A program made the translations under genes and the position numbers. The notes beneath the pieces are model-generated. The model saw only the letters and a program-made list of their open reading frames with translations, did not search any database and was not told the origin of the DNA. This document shows, piece after piece, positions 34,727-47,320 of a stretch of 64,000 nt of DNA. Source of the DNA: Phialocephala subalpina (taxonomy: Eukaryota > Ascomycota > Leotiomycetes > Helotiales > Mollisiaceae); assembly GCA_900073065.1 (NCBI GenBank), contig FJOG01000002.1, positions 2,808,460 to 2,872,459 on the forward strand, given 5' to 3'. Numbering within the stretch: the stretch's first letter is position 1; each line of letters begins with the position of its first letter.

Positions 34727-36913
34727 ATGCGGATCGTTTTTGTTATTGCGTTGCAATGTCTTTCAGCGTCGGCGCAAGTGTTTTTCAGCCAGCCCACTGC
34801 AGGTGAAATTATCATGGGAGGTGTCCCGTTCATCGTATCGGTCTATGATTCTCTCAGTCTACCATATTTTGGCCAGATGACCAACTTCTCTCTTCTTCTA
34901 CTTGCTGGCACATACCCTTCACCTGTAAGCTTTTTTTCTTTCGTCTTTTCAAGAGGCTCGTGACCCGAATGTAGCTTCTCTTGCCTACCAAATTCAATCG
35001 ACATTGGTGCTTTACTAACAGAAATCTGGTAGCTCACACTATGTGCCTGGAATTTGTCTAGCACGAATCCCTCATCCGTCTCAACCAGTATCCATTTTCC
35101 TCGTGCAGTTGGCCCCAATGCAACGAATGCCTAGTAAGTCATAGTCTTCAATGTCCCTACTCGTTCTGGACTTTGTATCTCGCTGTCTCCAAATCTCTAT
35201 GTTTTCTTACGCTCCAGAGAGAGAAATGAACAGGACTAAGACCTTTCTAGTTTCCTCGGCATTCAAGGATATCTCGCATCGAACACTTCCATCTCAACAA
35301 CCTATTACTCCCCACTCTTCACCCTCATGAACATGACAGGCTCCTCCACACTACTGCCATCCACGCCATCTCCTCCAGCATCCACCCAACCTTCAACTTT
35401 CACCTTTCCCTCGACAACTATCAGGTCACTCGTGACCGCTACTCCCGGCCGTTCAGTTTCGTGTATCTCTCCTTCAGGCGACAAATCTACTGGGGAGACG
35501 GGAGGCAGTGGTGGTATCGTCAACCAAGAATGCGAATCAGCAGCTTTAAGCGCTTTTGCTCTTCTGGCGACACAAACCAGAACTCTCACTGCAGGCGCAG
35601 CACCCCTTGTCACCTCGCCTCCTGCATTCCCCCAATTCGCTGCTCTGCTTGCTGAAGCTACCATCTCCTCATCTTCCAGCATCTCAAGCACAAGCACAAC
35701 TTCCAGCTCAGCCCCCACATCTACCTCCAATGACAACGGTCTCGGGCCCGAAATCACCACCCCATCAACTTCCAGCAGCGAGACAGCAAAAATGGCATAT
35801 GTGCTCATAATCACCGGCATCACACTCGCAACCGTAGTCCTCCTATTCTGGATCTGGACACGCTACCGTCGAAACCGCCAACCTCCTCCAAGTTCCCTTC
35901 CACTACCAAGTCCCGGACCAGAATGTCCTCCATCGAAATGTCTACACATGCACGACGAATGTGAATGTTCCCGTCTTCGAAGAATGTACGACGGCGTCGT
36001 CAAGGAATTTAACATCCTAAGACTTGGATCTCTAAGTATTAGGAGTAACGCAAGTAATGCCGATTCTTCGGAAGCAGAAAAGGGATTAGCGAATCTGGCT
36101 GCTAGACCTGGTACTTCTGGTTCTAGGAGTGGACTTATGAGCTCCGGTGCTAGTGGAAGTCCTACATTAGGACGAGAAAATAACGAGAGGAGAAGAAGGT
36201 TTGAGGATGAATATCGGAAACGACGTGCCTCGAGAGCAAGTCAGAAGAGTCAGAGAACAGTGTTAGCGGAGTTGGAAGGCGATCTTGGACCTTATGCAAA
36301 TGAATTAGAGGATGTTGTTCCTCCGATGCCTACAGAGAGGGCTGTGTTTGCGTTGTTTAGTTCGGGTTTGATTGGAAATGGGGAAGGAGAAGAAGAGAGA
36401 TATGAGGGTGTGATAAGGACGAGGAATAAGACGTTTGCGGTGAGGAGGAAGACGGTGGTAGGAGAGGGGAAGAGTGGTGTTGTGGTCAAGGGGAAGTTAG
36501 CGGCGAATATTGTGGCTGTTAGGAGGAAGGCTGTTCCTGGGAGTGGATCAGGGGTGATGAAAGGGACAATTGAGGAGGGGAGCGAGTTGGATTTCCCGGC
36601 TGTGACGGAGGGGCAGATGTTGGTTTATGAGGGGAAGGGTGAGGTGAATGAACCGGTGGAGGTTGAGACGGACAGGAGGAATGGAGGAGAAATTCAGAGG
36701 GAAGAAAAGGATGAAAGTAAAGATAAGGTGGGCCCGGGCGAAGAGTGGAAGAAGGAAGTGGAAGAAGTCGAAAGGACCATTGTGAACGCGATGAAACTGG
36801 CCAGATTAGATGATCTGCGAAGAGAGAGAAGGCGGAGAAAACGGCAAGACCTCGCGAATGGTTCTGGAGGCAGTAGAGATCTTGGCATAGGTCGTTCTAT
36901 TTCTCTAGAATGA
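34727..36913 (+). CDS. Single-pass Ser/Thr-rich surface protein with charged tail
   Basis: Three exons (34727-34924, 35033-35133, 35251-36913; introns 108 and 117 bp) encode 653 aa. A signal peptide (to SASA, about residue 16) precedes a 260-residue ectodomain with several NxT/NxS sites (NLSS, NATN, NTS, NMTG) and a Ser/Thr/Pro-rich stalk. One membrane segment lies at about 281-303, followed by WTRYRRNR. The roughly 350-residue cytoplasmic part is rich in Arg and Glu and includes PPSKCLHMHDECEC. This layout resembles fungal wall-stress or polarity sensors, but no known domain is recognised. Splice sites were chosen because only they join the frames and the acceptor at 35032 follows TTACTAAC. 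Confidence 0.72.
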
Positions 36914-37473
36914 AGCAAAGAACTCCAAAGGCACTTGTCACGTGCCGTCTTTTTGCTTCTCGGGATGCCGAGGTCGCTTCAAAACATAGATGGGCAAGGA
37001 CCCAGCGTGCCTTCCTTCTACGATGCGAAATTGCGCACTTGCCAAATCTGCTCGCAAGAGTCACTTGACTTTCATCTTGAATTTGGGGTCACCAAAATTC
37101 GCTCATCGTTCAATATTAATCTCAGCCATCTGAATTTTCCGCACCTCTTCAAATTCGAGGGGGGGATTCAAGGTCGAGCTGTACGTCAACAAGCGATGAA
37201 TCGATATTGAAGAGACACGTCGAACACGCTCCAAGGAGCTGTGGAACACTAGACCTCGAACAATCACGCTGCCGTGTCAGTCAAAGAAGAGGAACATCAT
37301 TCGCGATCGGAGTCATTGTTCCTCTTTTAAGCATGCAAGGTGTGTTTATAATGTCTGGCCATTTTCAAAACTATCGGCATTAACAACTGCTTGATTTGCC
37401 AGCCTTCCGATCATCCAAACAACATTCATTCAAGAACTTCGATACCAAATATCGTCCTGAATACGTCGAAGAG
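36914..37473. other. Intergenic upstream of member J
   Basis: No gene supported. The frame of member J is open for about 26 codons before its ATG but has no other ATG. Confidence 0.4.
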
Positions 37474-37719
37474 ATGTGCAAAGAACACCGCAACTACTAC
37501 GAACTCTGCAAACACAAACTTACGACCGAATGGGATGCCTGCCATTCTTCGATGGATTGTGGTGAGAGAGGAGTCGAAGAGAAAATCACACGAATCAGTG
37601 AGCGTTGTCGAAAATGCGTCGAGAAGCATCTGAAGGGAAAGATTCAAGTACCTATAACACCAAAGAAGCCGATTGAGAGAACTGGTAGAAGTGGTTCATT
37701 TATCGGGGACAGTCCTTGA
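37474..37719 (+). CDS. Six-cysteine microprotein, MC family (member J)
   Basis: 81 aa from a Met-Cys start. Cysteines at 2, 12, 23, 29, 45 and 48, with the C-K-H-K variant (C12-K-H14) and terminal C-x2-C (RCRKC). A basic tail with Pro, Gly and Ser follows. It matches the 12-22 kb members in spacing although it lies 15 kb away, showing the family is dispersed. No signal peptide. Function unknown. Confidence 0.65.
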   Translation: MCKEHRNYYELCKHKLTTEWDACHSSMDCGERGVEEKITRISERCRKCVEKHLKGKIQVPITPKKPIERTGRSGSFIGDSP

Positions 37720-38665
37720 AGGCATGGTGTTGCTTTTCGTTGAGTTGAGTCGGAGCTTTCTTTTTGTGGTGGAGTACAAGACGGATTTGATGGTGTCTGA
37801 AAGAGCAGGTATCCGAGTTTAGTAATGAGCATGGTATTCAATGGAGTCCGGAGAGTTCCATCCAGTAATAAAAACATCGGGGGCTTCGGTGCTTGTATTC
37901 TACATGCTTGTTTGAAGCTCATAATATGGTTTTAGTCCTCGATGGACAAAGATAGTACTCCCCTTGGCCCGGACTTGTTAGCCTTGCCGGTTTGCCGGAC
38001 AAGTGAGGAAGCTGGACTTCGTGGCCATGCATTCAGTTTTCGGATCATGAAGTCATGATCGACACAGACACAAGAAGAATAATTCTTTTGAGCGGGTTGA
38101 GGATGTCTCAGCAAGTTAGTGTTATGCAAGGCACCCGTGTGCATCGACTTTTGAGCTCTGAGTCGAAGTAACCAGGAAACCTTGTTCTCGAGACGATTTT
38201 CGCTTATCGGAATTTTGCAAAAGGGGTCATGGGTGGTGGACCATCGACACGGCCCAAGCCAGTGGCCCGTGATGCACTGATGACTCGTCGCTGATGTTAC
38301 CGATTTGGATACGGAGAGGTTTCTGTGTTGGATGTTTAATTATGTAACGTCATATTCACATTTAGGGTAATCACTTGTCCATCTGGGAAGAGCCATTAAT
38401 CAGGTGCTTCCAGATTTCGTTTTAATCATAACAATTTTTAATCACGCGTTTCATTGGGATGACCACGAAGAACTTACGAGAGGCAGCCAGTTATTGGTCT
38501 GGAGGATCATAAATGCTTTAGCTTTTGCCATCGTTCGTTTCCTACTTGCTCTCTACTCAACCTGAAAATTTCGACTGCCCAAAACAAGCTCAACATTTTG
38601 ATAAGTACCTCGAAAGACAACTTCACCCAAGTGCCATATCCATCCAAACTAAATAAGACGTTAGA
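37720..38665. other. Intergenic between member J and the GPI-type pseudogene
   Basis: Nothing recognised beyond short open frames. Confidence 0.4.
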
Positions 38666-39446
38666 ATGAAGTCCACCGTCTTCACCTCGATTCTCATCTG
38701 AATCCCGACACTCATGGGCGGAGCCATGGAAGACAACACCAACAACTCCTCTCCGTCTACCGTGACCGCTGCGACTGCCACGACCACCCCCACAGCCAAA
38801 ATACGAAGTGCCTCCAGAAGGTCCTAAGTGGTTGTGGTTGGACCAAACAGAAGACCACGGTTATTCTACCGAGACGTTGTCGTATTCCTACTGAGACCTC
38901 ACGACCACCAGAGGAAAGTTTTATACTATGGAAACCATGGCGATCGATAGATACATCACTACCACTTACTCAGACGCCACTACCATTGCACCTAGTGACA
39001 CGGTAAGCCCAGAGGCCTCGACAGATGATACCAATAGTACCGCCATGACCACCACAGCCAGGCCAAAAGCTTTAGAGACCCTCGTTGTTGGTCTTTGGGA
39101 TAGTAACGGTCCCGTCAGCTATGCAATTTCTTCCTAGAGTATTACCACCACCGAGACTGTATCGTGGGGTTACATCGACCTCACAACCACTGATGGCCCA
39201 CTCTACACCACTACAAAAACCCCACATTACAGAAGCGTCGTTACCACTTACCCACCCAGCATCACTCCGGCTATTAATACCTTGGTGAAGATGCAAGCTT
39301 CATCGACCCCGCTTAATACCTTAGTAAAGTTGCAATCTTCATCGACCATGGCTGTCCTGTCTTCGACATTCAGGGCTGCTGCTCCAACCCTGGGGGTTGG
39401 CATGGGCGGGATTCTTGCTGCTGGTGGTGTTGCGGCTTTCCTCTGA
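38666..39446 (+). pseudogene. Dead paralogue of the neighbouring GPI-type surface protein
   Basis: The start is MKSTVFTSILI followed by TGA (38699-38701). After a frame change near 38800 the sequence continues with KWLWLDQTEDHGYSTETLSY, a TGA at 38892-38894, TTTYSDATT, and a TAG at 39135-39137. The same frame then runs to a C-terminus AAAPTLGVGMGGILAAGGVAAFL and a stop at 39444. That end closely parallels the intact gene at 39947 (AAAPTRGVGMGGLLGIGVAALL). It carries a small internal NTLVKxQ[AS]SST duplication. Three in-frame stops plus a shift make it a pseudogene; unseen introns could remove some but not all of them. Confidence 0.75.
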
Positions 39447-39946
39447 AAATATCGTAGAAAAAACCCTTGGAAGATGACTGCTTCGGCATGATATACCTCG
39501 TAGCAGAACTTGGCCTTTTCTCGTTTAAGGAAGCTGGAATTTGGACTTCCGATCGTTACTTTTGAGCGTGGTGCTGTACAGTATCTGCGCAAGTTAAGTG
39601 GAGCCTCATTGAACAAAAAGTTTTTGCCCCATGTTCGAACAGTGACTTGATAAGCAGGGTTGAACGAGTCCGAATTCATCTTATTCTTCCTTCGTGATTC
39701 AAGCCAGAAGTTCTTTGATCCACTTACGGGAATGTAATGCGAGTAGCCACAACATGGATGGATTCAGGACACTGTCGCGACACATACGATTCAGACTGAG
39801 AATGAATCAGGAAACTATTGATGATTATGAAATGTAAGCACCCATGGCAGCTCAACGTGCATGATCGTACTTACCTTCCCATTAAAACTTCAACTCCTTG
39901 ACGAACATCATCCTGAGTTTAGCAAAACCATCATTCGCACTCCAAC
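39447..39946. other. Intergenic between the paralogues
   Basis: Likely promoter of the intact GPI-type gene; no other feature seen. Confidence 0.4.
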
Positions 39947-40408
39947 ATGAAGTTCGATCATCTTACCACTGTCCTCACCCTTTTCAATGTCGGAGTCACT
40001 ATGGCTGCCTCGACTTCTTCGACGCCTTCATTGACGACTTCCTCACACGTTACTAGCACAAGCAGTGGTGTGTCGACAGTCCATGCATCAGCATCACCCT
40101 CGAGCTCTGTATTCTCGCTCCAGATCATCCCGAGCGTCACCACCACGCCTAGAGTAATTGCCTCTTTCAATATAGATGGTGGCCAAGAAACACCGGGTGA
40201 CGTCTATTCGGAAGAAGCCATAACCACAACTCTGTCGGCTTACTGGTCTAATTCACAGACCACCATCACCAAGCTCTACACCATCAGCTATGTCTCACAT
40301 TCACAAATGACCATCTTGACCACGACAGTGACTTCGAGTGCTGCCGCTCCAACAAGGGGTGTTGGCATGGGTGGATTGCTGGGCATTGGCGTTGCTGCTT
40401 TGCTTTGA
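39947..40408 (+). CDS. Small Ser/Thr-rich, probably GPI-anchored surface protein
   Basis: 153 aa in one exon. An N-terminal hydrophobic segment (about 1-21, ending VGVTMAA) is followed by Ser/Thr-rich sequence, a more ordered middle (TITKLYTISYVSHSQMTILTT) and a hydrophobic C-terminus GVGMGGLLGIGVAALL preceded by small residues. That layout fits a GPI-anchored wall protein. A decayed paralogue lies just upstream. No enzymatic domain is recognised. Confidence 0.65.
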   Translation: MKFDHLTTVLTLFNVGVTMAASTSSTPSLTTSSHVTSTSSGVSTVHASASPSSSVFSLQIIPSVTTTPRVIASFNIDGGQETPGDVYSEEAITTTLSAYWSNSQTTITKLYTISYVSHSQMTILTTTVTSSAAAPTRGVGMGGLLGIGVAALL

Positions 40409-40802
40409 GAGACTACGACAGGAGTCTGGAGTGTATCGTCGCTTTTTGAGCTTCTTAATGTCTGTACTCTGGGGCGTCAAATGTACCTAGTGTAGCAGCA
40501 ACATGAGGATCCCTCAGATGAACTTGTGCATTCAAAGTAAGAAGTGGCGATGTGAATCAGCTTCAACAATTTGAAAGTATTGCATCATCGGTGGATTTAA
40601 GACTCACTACAAGTTGAAAACATTCAGACATATTTGCGGGCTTCAATCGCAGCGCTGATATAATCACTAAAGCAGGCACGAACTATAAAGACTTCCTTCC
40701 CATTCGGGTGTTGGCACTTACCATCTCTTCAATACTCGAAGGATAAAAACCTGTCAATGTCATCGGTCGAATCTCGGAACTAGATCAACAGCATAAAATT
40801 GA
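40409..40802. other. Intergenic upstream of member I
   Basis: An ACTATAAAGAC TATA-like sequence lies near 40681, roughly 110 bp before the member I start. Nothing else seen. Confidence 0.4.
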
Positions 40803-41027
40803 ATGTGCACAGCTTTCTTCACCAAGTATGGCTGCGGCCACAAGGTCTCAACAGGCTTCGAAAAGTGCGGGCTGGGACCTGCGTGCGGCGGCGATGGGAC
40901 GGATGAAGTGGTCAGAAAGAGGAGACATGGGAGATGTCCTGGCTACGAGTGGCGCGTCAATGACATCTTAGCCGATCGGAGTGAAGAGAAGCATGATGAA
41001 GAGGACTTGCCAGGTGTTGCTTCCTGA
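40803..41027 (+). CDS. Cysteine-rich microprotein, MC family (member I)
   Basis: 74 aa. Cysteines at 2, 11, 22, 28 and 45; the last knuckle cysteine is replaced by Tyr48 (RCPGYEW). C11-G-H13 matches the C-x-H subtype. The tail is acidic (EEKHDEEDLPG). It lies 113 bp past the 3' end of the convergent ABC transporter. The lost sixth cysteine may mean relaxed constraint. Function unknown. Confidence 0.58.
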   Translation: MCTAFFTKYGCGHKVSTGFEKCGLGPACGGDGTDEVVRKRRHGRCPGYEWRVNDILADRSEEKHDEEDLPGVAS

Positions 41028-41140
41028 GTCGAGTCGCGGGTGTCGCTGGATAGTGAACTGCGAATTATCAACATCCTACTCTCGTCAAACATTTTGCTAG
41101 TGAGAGGAACATATACAAAGACGAACAACTACTCTGCCCG

Positions 41141-44100
41141 CTATTCCTTCTTAACTTTCTCTTTCTTCGGCCGCGGTACCCTCACCAACCAATACATCCC
41201 AATCGCCCCAAAGATATTAAACACAATATATACCCACATCAATCCAAGGTTCCTCCATCTATCATTATAATTACTATTTACTCTCGCCAGGAAAACATTC
41301 GTATCTGCTACTGCGCAGAAGCTGCAATCCGCCGTCGCATTTTGATTCTCGAGATAGCCTCCTGCGAAAGAGATGTATGGAGCGAGGTATTCGGAGCAAG
41401 TTTGACTGGAAGGAGGGTTGAAGTGGAGAAACTCGATTGAGGAGCAGACGACTTTGGTGTTTGCGAGGCCGGTGGACATCATACCTGAGACGAGGTAGGT
41501 AAAGGGAGAGACGCGGTACATAAATATCCAGAAGCCGGGGAGCTCGGCTGGGGAGGCCAATACACTTATTTTCTGTCAGCATGCTACGTTTTGGGAGGTT
41601 GGGAGAGGTGCCTACCCGCAGAAGATCAGACATAGAGAGAACATCAGGTTGGCAATATTTCCCGCCGTCTCGGCGGTCTCAACTCCAGCCACCACGAGAT
41701 CAGTGAACGTACCAGCAAACATCAGAAAACTCCAAATAAACAAGAACATCAGTCCTCCACGTTCGGTCACGGCATCCGTAGCCTCGGCGTTTCGGAAGAG
41801 TCCGATAGGATAATACCAGCAGAAATAAATGATGACTCCCATGAGTGTATTCCATGGCATCTCGACAATCAGATTTGAAAGGATGAATACGACCCAGGAG
41901 TAAGTTTTGGATGGCCGTTCTCGGGATTCGTATAAGGCGCGCTGGGTACAAAAATGAGGCATGATTTGTTGACAGAGATTTCCGAAGACGGTGAGCAGCA
42001 TGAAGATAGAAAAGAGCTGATTTTGCATTCCCTGTAGAGAGGTCGGGGATTTCCAGAACGAGAAACCAATAAAGAGACCCTGGATGCACGTCAGCATTGA
42101 CACCAGGTAAGTTAATGGCATGGGAAAACTCGCAATTGAGGTACACAATGCAGTCTTAGAGTATAAATACGAAGGTGTTCTCCAGTACTGTTGAAATACA
42201 CGAACGAGAACAGTAATTAATTGTAAAGGCATTGGGGCAGCAAATTGATCGAGAGCTGTAGGGTCATTTTCGATTGGCTTGTGGCTTAGTTTGTCTTTCA
42301 TGTCGGCGAGCTCTGCTTTGATGGCTTGTCGCTCGGGAGAGTCGTGCCAGACTTGGGGCCAGTCGATCGTGGTTTCCGACCCGGGAGCTGCTCCAATAAC
42401 CTGCATATTGTTAGCGAGGGTAGAAGAATCTCAGGAAGAAAGGCCCACCTCGAGCATTTTCTCGGCGGGGTTGTCTTCATGTCCGAACTTCAGAGAGCCT
42501 TTTTTCTCGAAGTAGTTGATCAGTACGTTAGAGTCTTTCCCGATGTCCCCAAAGTATACAGTCTTGCCTCCCTTGGCTAGGAAGAGAAGACGGTCAAATT
42601 CCTGGAAAAGAATGGCAGAAGGTTGATGGATGGTGCAGAGAATAGCTTGACCGTTGTCTGCTAGCTTTCGGAGTAGAGCAACAATTGACCATGCAGTCTG
42701 ACTATCCAGACCAGACGTAGGTTCGTCGAGGAAGAGAAGAAGGGCAGGCTTGGCCGCTAGCTCGACGCCAATTGTCAAACGTTTTCGCTGCTCGACGTTG
42801 AGACCTATAGATGAAAATCAGCTTGCTCCCCCAAATGTCCCTCGTCTCCTGGGACAATCATCGCAAACATACCTTCACCAGGAACACCGACAACAGCATC
42901 TGCATATGACTCCATCTCCAAAACCTTGATGACCTCGTCAACGTATGAAATCTTCTCTTTTAGGGGAATGGTCTTCGGTTGCCGCAAGACAGCACTGAAC
43001 GACAACGCTTCTCTAACCGTCGACGTAGCGAGATGTAAATCCTGCTGCTGGACATATCCAGTCTTCCTCTGAAAACCAGTATCTCGCATTCGCCCATCAA
43101 CAAACATCTGCCCAGTCACAACACCCATAGTCGTCCGACTAGCAAGAACATCAAGAAGCGTCGTCTTCCCCGCACCAGATACGCCCATCAAAGCAGTCAA
43201 AGTCCCAGGTTGCACCCAGCCATCAACATCATCTAGCAGTCTTCTGGTTTCCTTCTTGATCTTGATGTCGTAGTTGACTCCATCCCAGTGGAATACTGCT
43301 GTTTGTTTTTGGATATGGGCTGGTGCATCTGGCACGGTCTTTGTTCTTGCGAGGACGACTTCGTTGGTTATTCGGTTTTCTCCATGAGATTCTTCGTCGG
43401 TCTTTATAGCAAGGTCTGGTACTCGGCCTCGTCTAAAGAGGAGTACTTCGCCTTTTGATTTCTTGGCTGAGATGAATTCTGTTGCGGTAAGGTAGACGGC
43501 GCAGCCGAAAATCATCAGAGCAATCATGACCCCAAAGTTCCTATTGTCCGTTAGCCCTAGGCACTTTGATGGAATGGTTGGAATGTCTACCTCCACAGAT
43601 GTGAGGCGTAGTATTGGAAGTTGACATTGATGTACACATCGCCATCAACGTAGTTGGCACCAGCCGCAGCCCCAGTTGTCGAGCAAATTTTCTGTAGGGT
43701 CGAAACATTCTCATATCCTGGGCCTGCTGGCACGAACATAGAAGGAGAGCACGCAATCTTTCGATTGTGAAACTACAAATATGAGTGGGAAGTCTTGGAT
43801 GGGACGAGGAGTCTTACTTCATTGACCATCAGAGCTTCAAAGGCATATGCCACGGGATTGATCCAGTTCAACCATCTGAACCACGGATGCATGTCCCTTG
43901 TTGGAATTGCGAAACCGGTGTAGATGACCAACGCTAGAATGAATACTGCGGCAGGAGCCATTGCCTGTCGATATCAGTAAGGGCCATACTGTTTGAGATG
44001 CAAGATTCATACTTGCGATAGTGTCCGAGACAAAGCTGCGATCGAGCGGAAATACATAGATATTGTAAGTGTACACATGAAAGTAAATAGATAGAATACA

Positions 44101-46438
44101 AAGAAGTGTCCGGGAGTACGCCGAAGATTTGTCATGAAGTAGAGAGCCAAATTAAAAGTGGTGGCGGTGCCAATTTTGTTCGGTAAATCACAGATCATCG
44201 AGGCTATTAATGTTAGTCTAGCACACCAAGAGGTGAGGCTCATTTACCTATAGCTTCCGCGAAGGGATGATAGAAAGCATATTTCGAGTGCTTCTCGACG
44301 ATAGGTCGTTGGGCATACAATGTCAGAATCTAACATTGCCGTTAGCAATTGTCGGGACAGGTCATCTTTGGGGAGAGCCGACCTCGAGTGCGCTCTGAAA
44401 TGCAGCCATCAAGATGGCAAAGAAAAGTAAAGCTCCTCGACTGTACAGACTAGCCGTATCATTCTGCAAGTTGTAGAACACACTTCCAATAATCAGCGCC
44501 ATAGAGGCATTCCCAATGAATCCTGTCAGCATAAGACTCATATCGCCTTGTAGTCGTTGAAATCCACGATCGAGGCACAGCTTAACCTGCATGGCAACGG
44601 ACAACGTGTAAGGTGACTTGATACGCTGATGTTTCGCCTGAACAGCACGACGGCCCTCTTTGAACCTTTCCAGATATTCTCCTCCTATCGGATGTAGCCG
44701 ATCGAATTCATCGATCTCATGTAAGAGTTGTGCTCTGTCCTCGCTCTTGTGCCATGCTGCTGCGAACTCATCGGGTGTGTATGGTGTCTTTACTTCGAAT
44801 CCAGGTCGGACGATGCGTTCTGCGGGGCTAGTGATCGAGGTCAGGAAGTCGGCTGTCGTCTGTCGGGGGGGACATTCGAATCCCATGTTCAAGAAATACT
44901 CTTTGGCGGCACGAATGTTTCCGAAGTAAATCTGCCTACCTTCGTAGAGAACCGCTACTTTGTCAAAGATCTATCGTTGTTAGTCTGGTCAAAAAAGGTG
45001 CAATGGGAGTTATGCTTACGTCGTAGATGGATTGTGAAGCCTGGTAAATTGCTACGATTGCTGTAGAACCAGCTAGCTCGGTCGACAGTTTTAACGTCTT
45101 AACGAATTCCAACGCCGTTGCCTGTTCATCAGGATCTCGGAGTCAGGTAACGTCTTTTGTATGTTTCGAGAGCAGATATGCATATCTTGAGAGTGCGTCC
45201 AGAGTACAGCTGGAGTGCATATGGAGCAACGCACTCCTAAGACAGCACGAAAGGAGGAATAATCCTCCGAAAAAATGACACTTACAGAATCGAGTCCACG
45301 TGTACTATTGTCCCAACATTGCAGAGGACTTCCACCAAGAGCACTAAAAATTGTGAGTGGTTGAGATCAGCAGGAACAGCGAAGAGAACCTCACGCTTCT
45401 GCGATACTAACACGCTTCCGCTCTCCACCACTGACACCGCGAATGAAGTCGTTCCCGACTTTTGTATTGATCGTATGGCCGAGTCCGAAAACTGCCATGA
45501 TAACGTCTCGCATATGTGCAGCATATTGCGCTCTGGTGACGCCTGGTATTCTATTTCTTGGAGCTGAAGTACCATCAACAAGACGGACATTCGCAGATTA
45601 CAGACCAGTACCTACCGCGAGCTCGTGCTGCAAACTCCAAGGTTTGTCCTACCGTCAATTGTGGAAAGTGCACATCTACCTCTGCTTGGTAAATACATTC
45701 TCCTCGAAAGTCATGGTGCATTTGCTTCATTGATATGCCTTGGTAGTTGATATGCGATTCCTTGTCAACAAAGAATCCATCAGTTTCCCCAGAGATGGTT
45801 TTCAGTAAAGTTGAACATCCACTGGTATGCCATCAGCCACGCGCTCCTCGTGGAGGGGCAGTCGCTCACCTTCCAGGCCTTCCCAAGACAACGAGCATCT
45901 CTCCACTTCGGACAAGTCCATCAAAGTTCCTCAGAATCTGGATCTTCGTCTGTTGTCGTCTTCCTATGATCCTTCTGAATAAGTTGCTAGTCTCCAGTGG
46001 ATAGTTACCAAAGGTCTTCTGGTAATCCGTAGCCTCGCCGAATCCATGAGCACTCAAATTCTTATACGCAACTCCCGCAATTCTCTGAGGATATCTCTCT
46101 GGATCTCGCGATGTAATGCCAATCAACGTCTGAGTCCATGCTCTCGGGCTGAACCTCTCAGACGAAGGGTCCAACAACGGGTTGTCGGTTCCATCGAACG
46201 GATTGATATGCTGCCCATTCGCGTCCTTAATTGAATGTGATGTGAGGGCGCGAGCCAATTGGTTGATATGGGGTTTGATCTCTTCATCTTCGGATGAAGC
46301 CAGAATCGAATCTCGATTTGAATCCCCGTGAGTTTTTTTGTTGTGGTTGCTATCGATGGCGTGTGCGCCTGCTCCCACGACTTTTTCTGCGACAGCTTCA
46401 GCCTCGGGGCTAACACCCCACGGGGGTGGAGACGCCAT
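41141..46438 (-). CDS. PDR-type ABC transporter (ABCG full-size pump)
   Basis: Fifteen minus-strand exons: 46438-45870, 45821-45616, 45563-45395, 45343-45286, 45121-45020, 44970-44383, 44329-44248, 44203-44013, 43964-43818, 43772-43591, 43540-42873, 42804-42449, 42400-42134, 42079-41616, 41564-41141. They encode 1490 aa, the normal PDR length, in NBD-TMD-NBD-TMD order. NBD1 has the degenerate fungal Walker A GRPGSGCST (186-194), signature [13 protein letters not shown] and Walker [16 protein letters not shown]2 has GVSGAGKTT (Lys890), [12 protein letters not shown] and [13 protein letters not shown]. Family members export drugs, azoles and plant toxins at the plasma membrane. The intron at 42133-42080 appears to be GC-AG. 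The 164-bp intron (45285-45122) contains a small palindromic repeat. The start follows the usual short N-terminal extension. Confidence 0.93.
45183..45244. repeat. 62-bp imperfect palindrome inside an intron
   Basis: The left end TATCTTGAGAGTGCGT matches the inverted right end (TGTCTTAGGAGTGCGT) at about 13 of 16 positions. Its terminal GCACTCCTAAGACA recurs exactly at 54341-54354, also inside a long intron of another gene. It could be a very small MITE or a remnant of one. Confidence 0.45.
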
Positions 46439-47320
46439 TTTAGAACAAATTTGAAGGAAAGATTTCGCGAGACTAATGATGAATAATGATATAAGACCAA
46501 GTGGATATTGCAAACGACATCTAGAAGTCTAGAGTATATGAAACGGATCAAACGGCTGTTGATGTCAGAGATCAGAAAAGCAAACCTACGGCGAAATTCA
46601 TCTCATGTTCAGGTCCAAAATGCTCTGCGACATGACGGGTTGCGACCCGAAAAATACGAAAAATTCACGAATACGATTAAGAAAACGGGATCACAGCGAC
46701 CTGTTTACCGACCCCTGCGAGCTGTTGAAGATTGGCGCTTGTGTAGTCGGCCACGGAAATCCTCTGGAACCACTCGGCCGTGTCAGCGGGAGCAGGGTGG
46801 GATTATTGTGAGCAAGGCACAAGAAAGGCAATTTTACTCGAAAATGCAGGGGTGGTCCGCCGAACGAGCGGCGGATTGTTCAAATATTGCGGGTCCGAGT
46901 CCGGTCAACGTGAGAATATGTGAACTGATCCGTGCTTGGACAGCCCTGTGTACTAACTGGAGCAGACTTTCACTTGAAAATGAGGTGACAGAACAAAGTC
47001 CGTGTAATCCGAAAGACCGTAGAAATGTGTCAAGACGGCATGCATAGGAAGCAAATAGTTGAAGAATCTCGCGATGCCCGAATACGCGACATCTCAAACT
47101 TCGAGCAACTGCAATCGATTCACGAGACACTGTAAATATTCAGACCCAAATTTTACCCCGACCTATCGACAGTGTCTGTCGGATTCTTGTTCCCCTTAGT
47201 CTCCTAAGAGTCTATTCTCGGTACTGAGGATTCGATCCTTGGAAGCTTATGTCTGTACCATATTTAGACAAGACATCTATGATACAGATAATACATGTCA
47301 TCACTCATTCGATGTCGTAC
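46439..47320. other. Upstream region of the ABC transporter
   Basis: No gene supported. This should hold the ABC transporter promoter and the 3' flank of the DNA glycosylase. Confidence 0.45.
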
